Shown: positions 24,294 to 36,583 of the stretch, one piece after another
How positions within the stretch are numbered: the stretch's first letter is position 1
Layout: each line of letters opens with the position of its first letter
Assembly (NCBI GenBank): GCA_018524725.1
Contig: JAEUWP010000180.1
Coordinates: forward strand, 532,203-596,202
DNA length: 64,000 bases
From: Podaxis mareebaensis
Taxonomy: Eukaryota; Basidiomycota; Agaricomycetes; Agaricales; Agaricaceae
Reading direction: 5' to 3'
The notes under the pieces: model-generated
What the model saw: the letters and a program-made list of their open reading frames with translations, nothing else
Told to the model about the DNA's origin: nothing
Databases searched by the model: none
Made by a program: the position numbers and the translations under genes

Positions 24294-25689
24294 TATCGTG
24301 GCGTAGTTTCAGAACCGGGTCTTCGGTTTTATTGGGATAGATGAGGTTGGGGAAACTACCTGAAGCAAGAGGTGTTATGGTTGAATGAATAAATAGGAAA
24401 GGGAAGAACGGGAAAGCGTTAAAATAAGTGCATCGAAGCTACTTATACGACAAGAGAAAAGGGCCAGAAGCTGAAGAGGTTGCCTCGTGATTTTTATAGG
24501 AAATTGAGAAACCCCGGAATGAAAGGGGTAAGAGAAGATTATTATGGATAAAGGATATAGCGCTAGGTGCAATCAATATCAGCCCTAACAGGACCGGCAT
24601 GATGCCTAATGCTAAGCTAGGTACATGTTGGTGCATGAGGGTACGTGTAGTTGCAACATCTGTCCATACCAGTCCTTCCGCCTTATGTCCTATGTGGGGC
24701 CGAACGGAATCCCGATGATACATGTGGTAGAGCTGGATGCTGATTGCTGAGCGAACCGGTCACCTATGGGGTAGAGAGACGGATCGATAGCTGTGGTCCG
24801 ACTTCAAAACATATGATCCCAAAATTCAATCTCGCTAGTAATTCTTTTCGGAAGCGTTATAGAACCTTAGCCAAACTGATCATCCTTGCTCTCACGTGAG
24901 GCTGCCATAAGGAGAATCGTCTTCTTCCAACGGCTACATTGCTTCTGGTGCATCCAACTTGCGGGTGTTTCCTTGACATATTCAATTTCCCTACTTGACC
25001 GAGGGAGCCCGGAGATCGCGTCAAGAGGTCCATAAGCAATGAGATGGTACGCGACAAGAAGAGGACCTACATCGCTCCCGAACTTCGAGAATAAATAATC
25101 ATTAATCACTGTATCGCGCAATGTCAGTACTGGTGGTTTGTTTGAAGGTCGACAACGTGTGTGTTATTTTTAAGCCGGTGCGAGGGAAACCTGCCACTGT
25201 TTGATACTGCGATATCCGTCTTCTTCGGAGGTACCTGGTAAATATAGGAATAGTACAAGACCTTTGATGTTCATTTGCCACTGGGCTCAGTTTCGTGAGC
25301 ATGCACGCCTCGCAAAGTAATAAGAGTGTTTCGGCAGGGCTCTGGAATCCATAAAATCTGGAGACATCCCACGTCCTCCATTTACCCTTGAGCCTGTGTG
25401 GGGTGTAACAGTGGTTTCCTCGATTCTGGGTTTGAGCTTGTCTCTGAGAGGTTTATCAGGGCAGGGCTGGTGGTGGTGGCGGCAGCCGCGGTCCGGCCCA
25501 AATAGAGAGATCCAGTGACTCGAGGATGACAACAAATCAGTCAGTCGTCATCATCGCGACCGATACTAGCCGATACTGGGATCGGTACTGCGACACCCCT
25601 GGAAGATCCCAGACCCGCTGAGTGATAAAATTCATCTCATCTCTCTTTCAGGGCTTCTGCTCATCAATCCCGGGCAGCACAACGGAAAA
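24294..25689. other. Divergent intergenic region, no supported gene
   Basis: 1.4 kb between the methyltransferase-like and R3H genes. Minus-strand frames (24439-24723, 24857-25121, 25287-25535) lack ATG-started domain content, and splice signals do not connect them. Presumed promoters for both genes. Confidence 0.5.
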
Positions 25690-27256
25690 ATGGCCGATAC
25701 AACTACACCAGCGTCAGCCCCGGTGCTTTCATTTCCTGCCATCCTTCGAAACCCGGGCCTGAAGGATCGTTACGCTCACCTGCTTGAAGGTCCTTCCGCC
25801 GGGCAGACAGCCTCCGGCCAAGTTAGGTTCAAGAAAATCCGAAGGGACCAGAACGAAGGGAAGCGCTGGGTCAGGCGCAAAGATAACGGTCTGTTCCTTT
25901 CATTTCTCCCAATCTATCAGGCATAGCCAACGCTTTCTTATACCGATGTGTTACTCTCCAGCGCACTTCGTCGGGAACCCTCACGTAGTCGCCGCTACCA
26001 GGAAGGACTACGTCTTGCCAACCCCCTCAAACAAGTCTACATTTCCTGAGCCTTTGCCTTCATATCTCCCTCGGACTGTCAAAGTTCCCGTTGCAACACT
26101 TCCAGCCCGTGACCCCGCATCCGCTAATGCGGGTCGCTTTTATTTAAGTATGAAGGGCATGCGAAAGGAACTACGCCGGGCGGGAGGAAGAGCCGAAGCT
26201 CTTGTCCGAGAAATTGAAGGAGAAATAGTGCAATGGCTTCAAGGAGGGGTCATGCTACGACCGGATGAATCCAACGCTGCCGGACTTGCCAATTTGCAAG
26301 TCAAGATGGGTGAAGGTAGAGAGATCGGGTCAACCGGATCCATTGTGGAAGTCTCTCGCACCCCTTTGCAACTCGTGTGGAGCATCGCCGATGATGCTTT
26401 TGCACGTTATGTCGTGCACTGCTGTGCGCGATACCATGAAGTCGTCAGCTTCAGTAAGTCGTCTCGAGGACTAGTGTATTCTGGCAATCTTTTACACCTT
26501 CGCCTAGGTAAAGGTGATTCAAATGAACGCATAACTTACCTCCTCCGTCCAAACGTCCGGCAACCCGACTACCGGGCTGCTACGACGCTTGAAACGCCTC
26601 CCGTCACGGATATAGACTATTCCTCTCATCCTGAAAGTACCGATGTAGACTCTGATTTCGTCTCCGATCGTGACTTGGTTGATTCGGACATTGACGAGTC
26701 ACCCACCAATCCCAAGATTGCCACAGGGGTCATTGCTACCTCTGGCAACCTTGACTCTATCCAGGAGGCTTCCCTTCCATCCTCACCTCTCGTTACGAGT
26801 CAAACAATTGATAACGTCGTCAGGGAGGCCGACGAATGGTCTGTACTCAGCGGGGATATTGATGCATATGGAGATGAATCTGGTAGCGAGGCTGGCCAAG
26901 AACTTGCCGATTCCATCGCTAGTCTAAGCTTGGGGGATGGCCATGACGCTGCCCAGGGCGCGGCCGGGGAACATCGGCAGGATGTCGATCCGGACAAGAC
27001 TCTGACTCGGGACGCAGCGGATTTGGTTCGAGAAGCTCTTGTAGACGACAGGGAATCCTCTCCCGTCAGGATATCCCACCTGCGTCAATCCCCCCTTCCC
27101 TCTAACAGACGATGGACTAGGAGCACTTCCTCTCCTTCTCGTTCTCCCGCTCGTACTCGGCGTCTCGTATCCGCTAGGAAGAAACGTCAGGCAGCCGGCC
27201 TGAGAGTAGGGAATCTGGGCAAACAGACTTCTTTCTATGATTATCTTTTCGCTTGA
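25690..27256 (+). CDS. R3H-associated N-terminal domain / R3H nucleic-acid-binding protein
   Basis: Likely single-stranded-nucleic-acid-binding protein with the fungal R3H-associated N-terminal domain followed by an R3H domain. Exons 25690-25888, 25962-26453 and 26508-27256 give 479 residues. Residues ~48-150 match the R3H-associated region (FKKIRRDQNEGKRWVRRKDN, then FVGNPHVVAATRKDYVLP, FPEPLPSYLPRTVKVP, ANAGRFYLSMKGMRKELRR). The R3H core is DAFARYVVHCCARYHEVVSFSK, with R and H four residues apart (R-x-x-x-H). Splicing intron 2 (26454-26507) restores SFSKGDSNERITYLLRPNV. The rest is an acidic, Ser-rich disordered tail ending with a basic RSPARTRRLVSARKKR patch. The role is not established for this family. 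Intron 1 has a weak GTCTGT donor but correct phase. Confidence 0.82.
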
Positions 27257-27390
27257 ACTCCTAAGCTGTTTGTCTTGAGAATCCACCTTGGATTGGTTGG
27301 ATTCTCATGTATGTATGAATATTGGATTTTTTTCTGGATATAGATGGCTATCAAATATCCAAACTGTATGTAGTCATTTTACTAGCAGGC

Positions 27391-28986
27391 TCAAAGCGCT
27401 CCACCCTTGGGTTGCCATATGGTGGCTGTTCCCTCAGAGTCGGCTGTGACTATCCGCAAGCCGCTATTGACGAACGCCTGGAGCTCCGCCTCTTGATCTA
27501 CTGAAAGATCATGGGTTCTCAACTCGCCTGGCCCCTCATTGCGCTTGCAGCCAAGATAAACGCAACCTAGACGAGTATAGTTCTTCCATTTCTCCTCGGG
27601 ACCTTCCCTTCTGGAGTTGATCATCTCCATGAAGTATCCTTGAGACATAGCCGACTGTAGATTATTGGTGAACGTGCCTATTATAGTCAGCATCGACAAT
27701 CGAGGCAAGATGTTCTCCTGGCTATTTTCCTTGAGGGTGAGAAGCCGGCAAACCTCCTCCCCTTCCACCTCATTCACATCCAAAAAGTGGAGATCCTCGA
27801 TGGAACTCGGAAGGGTTTCGGGTAGGCAACAAGCACTGGTATTGCGAGCATGTGCCGAGGAGCGTTCGAAGTCAGCTAGACTTGACTGAATCGAGAAAAA
27901 CCGCTTTTGAGCTGCGATAAGCTCCGCGAATGAGACGACCTCATCACAGGTGGAATCCATATGCTGATTTTCGCATTTGAACCGCTCGACTGCTGGCAGT
28001 TGAACATGGTTGAATAGGGCAAGGTCCCATTCGCTGAAGCCAAATGTCCAGCCAAAGCATTCCACGTGCTTCAGGTTCAGCGAACTTTGGAGAGGGCGTT
28101 CGGAACCGGAGGCTTCCAGGGGTCTCCGACAGTGATAGTCGGTCAGGCTGGGGCAGTGTTTAAGCAGACCCATGCATTTATCAATGGGTATGCTTTCCAA
28201 CGAAAGAGTGGTGACTTGCTTTAAAGGAAGTGGCATAGGTGGGATACCCGCTAGCAACGAAACATGGTGAAGTCGAGGAGCGCGTCTGGTAAGAAGCGAC
28301 TCAGAGGAGTCCTCTATTTCACCTTCAATCGCTGGAGTTTCCGGTGCGTCAAGCGGTATGCCCAGGTGCAAATATTCCAGGTTATGGAATACAGTAGTGT
28401 CGTTGATCGCCGCGGACACCAATGACCACCACCTAAAGCAGAAGTAATCGCAAAACATCTCCTTTATTCGTTCCGGACTTCGTAACATCAGATGGAAGAG
28501 TTCCGCGATAGGAACTTGTCCCGACTCCGGGCCACATGAAGGCCCAGCGTCATCTTCGTCGTCTACCTCGTCTGATATGTGGACTCGCACCGACAAGCAG
28601 TGCCTTCCTGCATTCTCGAGATACAGACGTAAGAGCGATATGGCCGCTATGGGAGCAACATGTGCACTTGTCAGGGTGATGGCCAACGCCGTCCAAAGTG
28701 GCGGCGTGGACCAGGCCACTTCGCGCCAGTGTGTCGAAACACCTCCCAGAACGACTGGGAAATGGGGATCGTCGTCATGAATGGTAGGCGGAAGAGCGCA
28801 GGCGTATTCAAAGATGAGGGCTAACGTTTCAAGTGGTAGTACGCTCGTATATGCTTGCAAGTCATTCAGGCGGCGGAGGAGTCTGGCTCGCTTTCCCAAC
28901 AAAGGCTCAATCTGGCGGTTTAGTTTCCCTATTTCTGCGGTAAGGAGGTCGACTTCGCTTTGTTTTTGGAAGCGTTGGTGGGTCAT
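27391..28986 (-). CDS. F-box domain protein, basidiomycete type
   Basis: Single-exon, 531 residues. A short coiled coil (about 8-45, EIGKLNRQIEPLLGKRARLL) leads into an F-box (VLPLETLALIFEYACALPP, about 51-70) with the following STHWREVAWSTPPLWTAL typical of the F-box/WSTPxLW proteins expanded in Agaricomycetes. The C-terminal part has leucine-rich-like strands (LEYLHLGIPL, LHHVSLLAGIP, TTLSLESIPIDK, HCPSLTDYHC) that would select the substrate of an SCF ubiquitin ligase. No target is known. Convergent with the R3H gene; the stops are 132 bp apart. Confidence 0.85.
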   Translation of the reverse strand: MTHQRFQKQSEVDLLTAEIGKLNRQIEPLLGKRARLLRRLNDLQAYTSVLPLETLALIFEYACALPPTIHDDDPHFPVVLGGVSTHWREVAWSTPPLWTALAITLTSAHVAPIAAISLLRLYLENAGRHCLSVRVHISDEVDDEDDAGPSCGPESGQVPIAELFHLMLRSPERIKEMFCDYFCFRWWSLVSAAINDTTVFHNLEYLHLGIPLDAPETPAIEGEIEDSSESLLTRRAPRLHHVSLLAGIPPMPLPLKQVTTLSLESIPIDKCMGLLKHCPSLTDYHCRRPLEASGSERPLQSSLNLKHVECFGWTFGFSEWDLALFNHVQLPAVERFKCENQHMDSTCDEVVSFAELIAAQKRFFSIQSSLADFERSSAHARNTSACCLPETLPSSIEDLHFLDVNEVEGEEVCRLLTLKENSQENILPRLSMLTIIGTFTNNLQSAMSQGYFMEMINSRREGPEEKWKNYTRLGCVYLGCKRNEGPGELRTHDLSVDQEAELQAFVNSGLRIVTADSEGTATIWQPKGGAL

Positions 28987-30065
28987 ATTTGTAGGGGGTG
29001 ATTCTGGTGAAGCTATGATTGTGAGGATCGGCTCGTATGGAATGAGCTGTAGAACAACTTACATTTCAGAGCCACACAACCCGAGTATCCTGGAGTAGCC
29101 TCGCCGATTCTAGTGAGGTGACTGACCTGAGCACGGAGCCGTGAGTAACTAGGCAACATGCATGACACTACAACGTGTTCACTGCACTGTTTTGGTGTAT
29201 GCGACCCTACCGAACACATACATATGCTGTCACTGGAATAAGATCTCATAAGTGTGACGGATCACGTTGGCGATAGTCCGAAATAATATCAGCCTCACAT
29301 GTTGTATCTTTAGTTCCCATACGTTCTTTCCGTCCCTCATAAATAGAATTTGCTGCGTTTCCATGCCTCACGCGTGAGGTTACGCGCCAGTCGTGTGGGC
29401 AGTGTCATTCTGGCAAGCGACGGAGTTGTAGCAAAAGTTTGGCACATACTCCTATCATCACTTCCTAAAACAAGACGTTGACCTGTTCCCACCAGACATT
29501 CACCATGATTTTTAGACCATTCCTGTCCACACAGGGCTAAATGCGCCCCCGATATGCACTGGCACTGGCTTGGAATCCACAGCATCAGGGGAACCTGACT
29601 CGTAACGGGATTAACTGTCTTACCACTTCGATCTTGGCGGTCAGAGCACACCGCAGTCTTCCGAGTACTAACATCGGTAGGCCTTGGGATACGCAAACCC
29701 GTTCAACGCGTAGGCCAGTAGCCAGTCCATCCCAGCGATAGGGCGGTGCGTAACACGTGTGATTTTTGGCTAACGAGGGAAGCCGAGGCCAAAGACCAAT
29801 GCGAATCAGCAACGTTCAGTAGCGCCATTGGGAGGTACGCATCCAGCCTCAGAAACGGTCAAGAACCTAGGAGTGAGTGTGTTTCCACGCTTCGATCCTT
29901 CTCCAATTATTCAATCTTCAAGTCCGACCGATGTGAAGTGTCAACATATTGCTTTTCGTTCGAAGTAATGTGTATCGTCCGAGTCTGTCCACAAGTCCAT
30001 CAAGGATACTCATACATTAACAATATCATCAAAAATATCATAAATTTGAGGTTATCAAGGATAGT
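28987..30065. other. Intergenic, no supported gene
   Basis: 1.1 kb between the F-box start and the chitin synthase stop. Frames on plus (29541-30192) and minus (29013-29812) show no domain and mutually overlap. AT-rich near 30010-30060. No element recognised. Confidence 0.5.
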
Positions 30066-33000
30066 TTACCCAGTAATCAACCGGGCCATGAGGTACAGCG
30101 TTGAGCCAGCAAACCGCTATAGGACGCATCAAATAATCCACTCAGTAGTGAATCTGTATGAAGGAAATGGGGACATACCACCGAATTCGTAATCGCCGTG
30201 AATGAAAGAATGAAAACCAAATACGCCTTCGTCCGGTTGATCCCGGCATCCCGATCGAAGGTGTTCGATGCCGAAACACCGCCCAAAATCGCTAACAACA
30301 GTAAGCCCTATCAAACAGGCTCGTGAGGCTGCAGAACCTACACCATAAGCATAAAGGCTTACATTCGACAATACCCAGGCCAGTAACACATGTGTCCGTA
30401 CACTCGCATAATAATCCTTCGCAGCTTGCTCCTTCTCTGCATCCGTCCGCACTCGATTTTTCTTACCGGGACGTTGCACGGGTTTCCGATCTCGCAGATT
30501 TGATAGCGCTTCCTCATATAGGGAGTTTACATCTGCAGTGTCCGAGAAGAGCTCAACATCGACTTGAGAGTTGATGTCTTGTGTTACAGCGCCAAGGTCT
30601 GTGTCCGGCGCGTTGTCTTGTTTCGTGCCCCAGGATATCTGTGTGAAAGGATGAGCTTTGGGTTGCTTTTCAATAGCTGAACGAACTCACATCGTCTAGG
30701 TTTGAGAATGCGTAGCTATGCACGCATGTTAGCGTTTGCCAGGATGTGAGGAAGATGAAAACAAAACATACACATTCAGAATGTTGATATAGGTCGGCGA
30801 AAGGAAGATATAAGGGATGAAACTAGTAAGCATGTGCCAAGGATCAAAGGCCAGTATACTGCTCAGAGCATATACTACAAGCCCGCTGTCAAGAGACTAA
30901 AATGATCAAGAAAGCTAGCCCACTCACAGCCGTAAGTAACTAGCACGCTCAGCAACATTATCGAGTTCGCAGCCCCTCCCTGTCTGGCAGCTTCCAGTGA
31001 ACATACAATCGACGCGATTATCATATACAACATCAGTATCGCCAGAATGATACTGGTCGTCTTGTACTTCCATTTTGATCTGGATTGAGGATTCAGTTGG
31101 ACCCCATACTCGCAAGACATGATGACGTACGCAGCAGGTCGGTTGCCCATAGAGAAAATGAAACATGATACGACCATCGAGCCCATCAGGTATTGCATCA
31201 AGGTATTGAAGTATTTGATACCTTCCAGACGGAAGGAAGGGTCCTCAAGCGAAGAGGTCAGAACGACCTGTAGCGAATGATGTCATCGATAAGTCCCCGC
31301 AGTGAAGGTCAAAGCGATGGCTTACGAAGAAAAGGTAGAAATTCCCCTATAATTTGTGGTTCTAAGTTGGCCAAGGGAAGTAGAAAACCGCTATTACTCA
31401 CGATACTAAACCAGGCAAAAACGAGATTTATGATGTTGTACACAGTTTCCACCATTAACACAATCTTCCGCGTCATACTATGACCCGAACGTAGTACCTG
31501 GCCGACGTGGGCGATAGCATAAGTCGCGGCGAAGAAAGACCCGTTCAGCCATCGTCGCCGTTGGGAGATGAATTCTGGCAACGAATCTGGGACGTCTGTC
31601 TCTCCGAATGCACCTTTGACGTATTTCAGAACCCTTTGTTGTGCCTCAGACGTTAACACAAGGCGAGGTGACAGGAACAAAAGGCTCACCAATTGCAGTT
31701 GGTTTTTGCTACCAGCTCGAAACATAAGATACGCTGGGCGAGATTGTCAGCATTCTATACTGCATGATAGGGCTTGAATTTACATCTTCGGCGAGGTCTG
31801 CGTTCAAAGATATCAGCGAATGATCCAAAGAATTTAGGTTGAACGCTTACACATGTTCGAAGTAAAGATATCGGTGTCTCTGCCGTGCAGGACTTCACCC
31901 TTAAAATACGAGGCAAGCGGCCCTTGACCCCGTTCGTTGTTCTGTAGGGCAATGTATCTGTATGCCGAGAATGCACCGGGCTGCCGTTATGTTAGTTGCC
32001 AGACTCATGTAGTACGAAGAAACGGAAACACACCAGCACACTGATATATCCAAACATGCTCTCCGTAGGCTTATCCAGGATACAGCTGATCTTATATTCG
32101 AAGTTTTGTGCAGCGACTGTCGAACAAGTCTTCATGAATTTCGGGAACACACAACAACCGGAACACATACCAAGAGGGTTCAAGAGTAGGGACCAATTCT
32201 TGCCTTTATACACCGAAATCTCACCACATGCTCCCCCAACGTTCGAGTTCAGGTCGAACACTTTCCAAAGTTTATATATACTATTATTCCCGGGTCGTGT
32301 GCCAACATCCAGCAGCACGCATACGTTCGGCTATCGACCAATCATTAGTATGATGTCCCACGTGCACAGAAACCACCTACCTGTAGCATAGCTCCAAAAG
32401 CATTAAAGCCCCACCGATGACTATTGATCTTCTTCTGATTCTTCTCCTTCATACAAAAAATGATCTGTGTAGGGACAATACCCTTATCCGGGAACTTGAA
32501 ATGCAAGTTCGAGTCCAGGGCAAACGAAGTGGTATACTCGAAGACATGTGCAGTAACCTGCTTTTCGTTGACCATGTTCTTCATGTGTCCGCCTGCTTGA
32601 TACACGCCTAATAGCGTTAGGCAGTCGAGGACCCGAGGATGAACCTTCTTGCGACCGTCGGCTATGATGCATACCACGACCTACGTGTGTATGATAAGCG
32701 ATCCAAGTTGTTGATGGTAAAGCGAAAGGGTAGGGGAATGTAAACCGGAAGAATATTTAACTCACCTTTTCCCAAGCATTAGGCCCCCACGTCTGCGAAT
32801 TCTTGCGAGTGCACAGATGAGAAATGTTCCGCATAACACCATACAGCGTCCTGCAAAACAACACTTCGTCCTCCTAAACCACACTATCAGCACCCATCCG
32901 CAGCCCAGAAACCCACGAATAAGAACTCGCATTATACATTGTGATGATAATCAACAACTCCGTCCTCCTCCCACTTTCATTCTGTCTCAAAAAGAACCCA

Positions 33001-34136
33001 TTCTTCTCAAACTCATCCGGATCACACGTCACAGCCGTATACCTCGTCTGCATCATCTCTGGCGCGCCTCTCCTCGGTAACACCAACCTCGGTGGCACAT
33101 CTAAATTCACGACGAGGTTGCCATTCGTCAAAAGCACTCGTTTCTTAGTCTTGTGTCTCCGAATTACCCTGCCAGAAGGTGCAGGACCGAAGTGTTGCGT
33201 ATCGAGTGCTTCGGGGAGGGAAGCTTGTAAGGATGTAGGTGTAGGCGGGTCGGGGTCATATACGATATTCTGATGCCCTGGAGGAAGGTACTCCCCTTTC
33301 ATAGGGTATCCTGCATACTGCTCCTGTAGCATCGCCTTTTCTGGATCATCGAATCCACCAGTAAAATGCACGCTCTCGTTGCCGACGATGTAATAATCCT
33401 CATCATCAACAGCAGGTGTCGGCGAGCGGGATCGAGGGGGTCGATATGGTGACGTCGAGTACGCTGTCCCACTGGCATATGCCGCCTCGGTATCATGTTG
33501 GAAATGGTCGATGTCAGAGCCTGCAAGCATTGGTTCTGCACCATTCAGGGGTGTGTAAGAGTGGACGGAGGAGCCTGGTTGGGAGTAGAATTCCGAGCTC
33601 GTCTGACTGTGATAATCCAAGGATGGGACAGATAATGAGGGCTGTTGCTGCTCGTAAGCCTGATACATTCCATTCTGTGGTGCAGGGAGACCGTAGTGCA
33701 GCTGCGCGGGCTGAGCAATGGGTGTGGATGGGTCATCGAAAGGGTCCGATCCCTCGGATGATCCCTGCGAATGCGGAGTGACTTCGTCGAGTTTTAAAGT
33801 CTCCCCTGTGATAATTGGCGCGAGATACTGGCCCGGTTGATAGGGTCGATATTCTCGTGCCGGCTGTTGCTGTTGTTGGTCGTATGCTTGTCGTTCATCA
33901 TCGTATTCCGAAGCGGTAGCATTGCGCATGGTAGCGGAGAGGGGTGGATGATTCATGGCGTCGTTAGAGGCGTGATGGTGGCTTGAAGGAAGGAGAGGTG
34001 CTTCTTGTTCTGCTGGATGAGACACCGGAGGATCTGTCAGGCTGTAGCGCTTCACACTGGCATCGACAGACCCGTGCGTCGACGACGACTCGCTGTGTGG
34101 GCTGTCCGCGCGAGGAGCAGGCTTTCTTCGTGCCAT
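30066..34136 (-). CDS. Chitin synthase, division 1 (class I-III)
   Basis: Plasma-membrane family-2 glycosyltransferase that polymerises UDP-GlcNAc into chitin and extrudes it. Seventeen exons: 32931-34136, 32766-32873, 32381-32680, 32171-32330, 32034-32116, 31851-31980, 31784-31797, 31690-31733, 31402-31633, 31326-31346, 31131-31267, 30928-31079, 30772-30874, 30691-30715, 30363-30638, 30179-30307, 30066-30116; 1056 residues. Residues 1-330 are disordered, Gln/Ser/Pro-rich. Catalytic motifs: [83 protein letters not shown] (QRRRW), SISWGTK. Transmembrane helices follow QRRRW, and the tail is [16 protein letters not shown]. Exons of 14, 21 and 25 nt are frame-checked. Intron 1 uses a GC donor (AAT/GCGAGT). 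The start is the first ATG; upstream codons are open but have no ATG. Confidence 0.95.
32874..32930 (-). other. GC-AG intron in chitin synthase
   Basis: Donor TATAAT/GCGAGT with acceptor GTTTAG/GAGGAC, 57 nt, phase 0. It restores the conserved TMYNEDEVLF. No GT donor near it preserves frame. Confidence 0.85.
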
Positions 34137-34365
34137 CTTATCGTCTTGTGAGGTGTTTGTTGCGCAGCAGGGGTTGTCCCAGGAGGTTCCCAAACGTTGG
34201 GGTGGAATATGATCAGGGACTTATTGCCAATTCAGGACGCGAACATCAATAGCATTTTCCAAGCAGACGCGTCAATCACGTGGCCGCGCATAAAAACATG
34301 AGTCGTTAAATTAAAACCAATATCAGGGTCCTCTATCTTATGTCTTAAATCCACAGAAAGCAACG

Positions 34366-36583
34366 TTATAGCAGTCCAAAAACAACGGACAAGAATCCAG
34401 CAAATACCAACGACCCCAAAGTCGTCAACATCCCTCCAGAGGGATGTACGGAAACAGCGCCCGACCCTACATTAATCGTCGTGTCAGCCCGAAAAAAGGA
34501 ATGAGGAAATACCACTCACTTGCTCCAGGTTCGCCTGTAGAGAGTGGTCCAGAGGTAACGAGCGGTCCAGAGGTATTGAATGCGCCATTGGTTTGACCAG
34601 TTTGGAAGGGAGGAGAAACGGTATTTGTGAGCGAACTTTGTGACGTTGCAGACGAAGGAGGGGCCGTACCTGACCCTCCCGCTGTTTCGGACAACTGGGC
34701 GAATCCAATAGAAGGGGGATCTGCCCGGAAGACCGAATAAACGTTTTTCTGGAGGGATGCGATCATGCGAGACATAAGCGAGGTAACATAGAAAATAACA
34801 ACGGGGGTTAGCAATTATAGTATGTCAGTTTGTTGTTCAGACCTCAGATGAGAATGGGAGACGCACCAAGAAGGTATCACCGACGACCCAACTGGGATTC
34901 CCTGACCCTGCCCCGATGTCACTCCCAAGAGTAAGATCAAAGATTCCTCCGAGGCAGAACTGGCCCCTCCTATCGACAGGGCCAAGGTTCATGTCAGCCG
35001 GATCAATGGGCCACGACTTGCCGCCAAATGTCATTCTAACTTGGAGGTTCGTGCTACACGCTATGTGAGAGATTGAACTCAGTGAAAATATGCGGTATTC
35101 CCAGAAAACGGGGCTCACGGAATGCCCAGAATCCCGGCATTTGGTCTCCAATTTCCTGTGCACCATCCACAGCAGCCCAGAAGTTGCGTACATCAGCGGA
35201 AGGGCCGCCAATGAGGGTCGTTCCAGTATCTATAGCAGAAAGAGAAGCGGCACCACCCGATATCTGGACATCGCGGCCTTGAACGGTCAATCCTACAAAG
35301 TTCTTTTAGAAACCCTAGTAAGCAAATGAGCTAGCTCGTATGACTCACCTGTCATGCTCAGAAGCCAGAACGTCCGTTGTGTACCAGGCATATTGACAAA
35401 GTCGATGTCGCCAGAGTACAAACTCGAGTTGGTACCACCTAGAGTGAATATTCCTCCAAATTCAACGTCACTTGCTGACGGGTTGTTGCGTTGTCTGTTA
35501 AGCCAGAATCCCATTTCCTTGTTCGTAAGTTGACCGCCATCAGAAAGCGCCTGCCAAAATGGCGTGGACTGCGTGCTGGCAATGGTATCAAACGCCAAAC
35601 CCATAATTCCAGACAGCGTGTCGTCAACGAGGCTGCTGGATACCCGATCAACTTGCACTATCAAATTGTTGCATGAGAAGTGCGGTAAATATGGCACCCA
35701 GAAGAGACACTCACGGAAGACTTGGTTCTGTATTGTGAAACCTCCCATTGCAACCGTTTCCCGAGCTATCGTTCCGGAGACCTGACCAGAGCCATACCGA
35801 ATCGTCGTGCGCGAATCTACACCGGTAGAGGGTTGATTCGTAGATGACTGGGCTGCATCATAGGTACGCGTTGCTGGATCACATCCAGAACATGAAGAAT
35901 CAGCAACCCAGAGATCAGACGACCCTGTGTCCAAGACAACGTTGAAGTTCTGTGGCCTGTACCACCGCGACAAGTCAGTACACAAAGTCTCAGACCATGA
36001 ACAGGCTTGAGCAGTTGAATGGTATGGTGGGGGATGGCCAGGGCCGCTTTGTAGGCCTAACCTGAGCATTTGTAATTTTATCCGCATATGGATAATCGCA
36101 AGTGGAATGCCCCGCGATAGGTATAAGTATTGTTGAAGCGACCAATCATTCTAACTGCTCTCACTCGACCGAAAAGTGCAGAAGAAAGCAGAGAGAACCA
36201 TAGAGCACGCCACAATACACGAAGGACAAGAAAATGAAAGACTCACGGTGTGCCTATGCTCACTACTCCCAGGTAGCTAGCGTCCTGATTCTGCAAGGAG
36301 ATAAAGGGGGAATGCTAATTAGAGGGGCGAACGAACGCACTTGGTTGATGATAGGAATTCCAGCAGTGCTAGCACGCTTGATGACGCCATGCACACCTCT
36401 TCTCCGATTGTCCGTTGAGGGCCCATACCCATACTTTCCACGAAGCCGTTCCCCAGCGGCAGCATACCAACTTGCGTCGCGATTGCCTGTAGCTCGTCTT
36501 GCGAGACTAACATGGACAGGGTCGGCTGCGGCCGAGAGGGTGAGAAGGAGGAACAGATAAGGGGCGAGCGACAAGGGGATCAT
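34366..36583 (-). CDS. Pepsin-like aspartic protease with GPI-type tail
   Basis: Secreted/cell-surface A1 aspartic endopeptidase. Exons 36341-36583, 36247-36290, 35715-35956, 35349-35657, 35119-35292, 34867-35060, 34520-34748, 34366-34466 give 511 residues. Signal peptide at 1-20 ([20 protein letters not shown]), then a ~75-residue propeptide. The first catalytic loop is [14 protein letters not shown], the flap region is [12 protein letters not shown] (the usual Tyr), and the second catalytic loop is [11 protein letters not shown]. Cys pairs include SSCSGCDP. The C-terminal part is a ~75-residue Ser/Thr/Gly-rich linker, ending in a hydrophobic helix ([20 protein letters not shown]) with no basic tail, so a GPI anchor is likely, as in yapsins. 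Intron 2 (35957-36246) is 290 nt, far longer than its neighbours. Divergent region upstream is gene-poor. Confidence 0.9.

Noticed and set aside
29337..29812. Minus-strand frames and a possible tRNA-like stretch
   Set aside because: No cloverleaf or B-box pattern could be formed and no domain was seen.
30928..31007. Intron starting at GTATGT (31006) in chitin synthase
   Set aside because: The read-through [18 protein letters not shown] fits the family and the next donor (30927) with acceptor at 30875 gives [12 protein letters not shown], so the GTATGT is not used.
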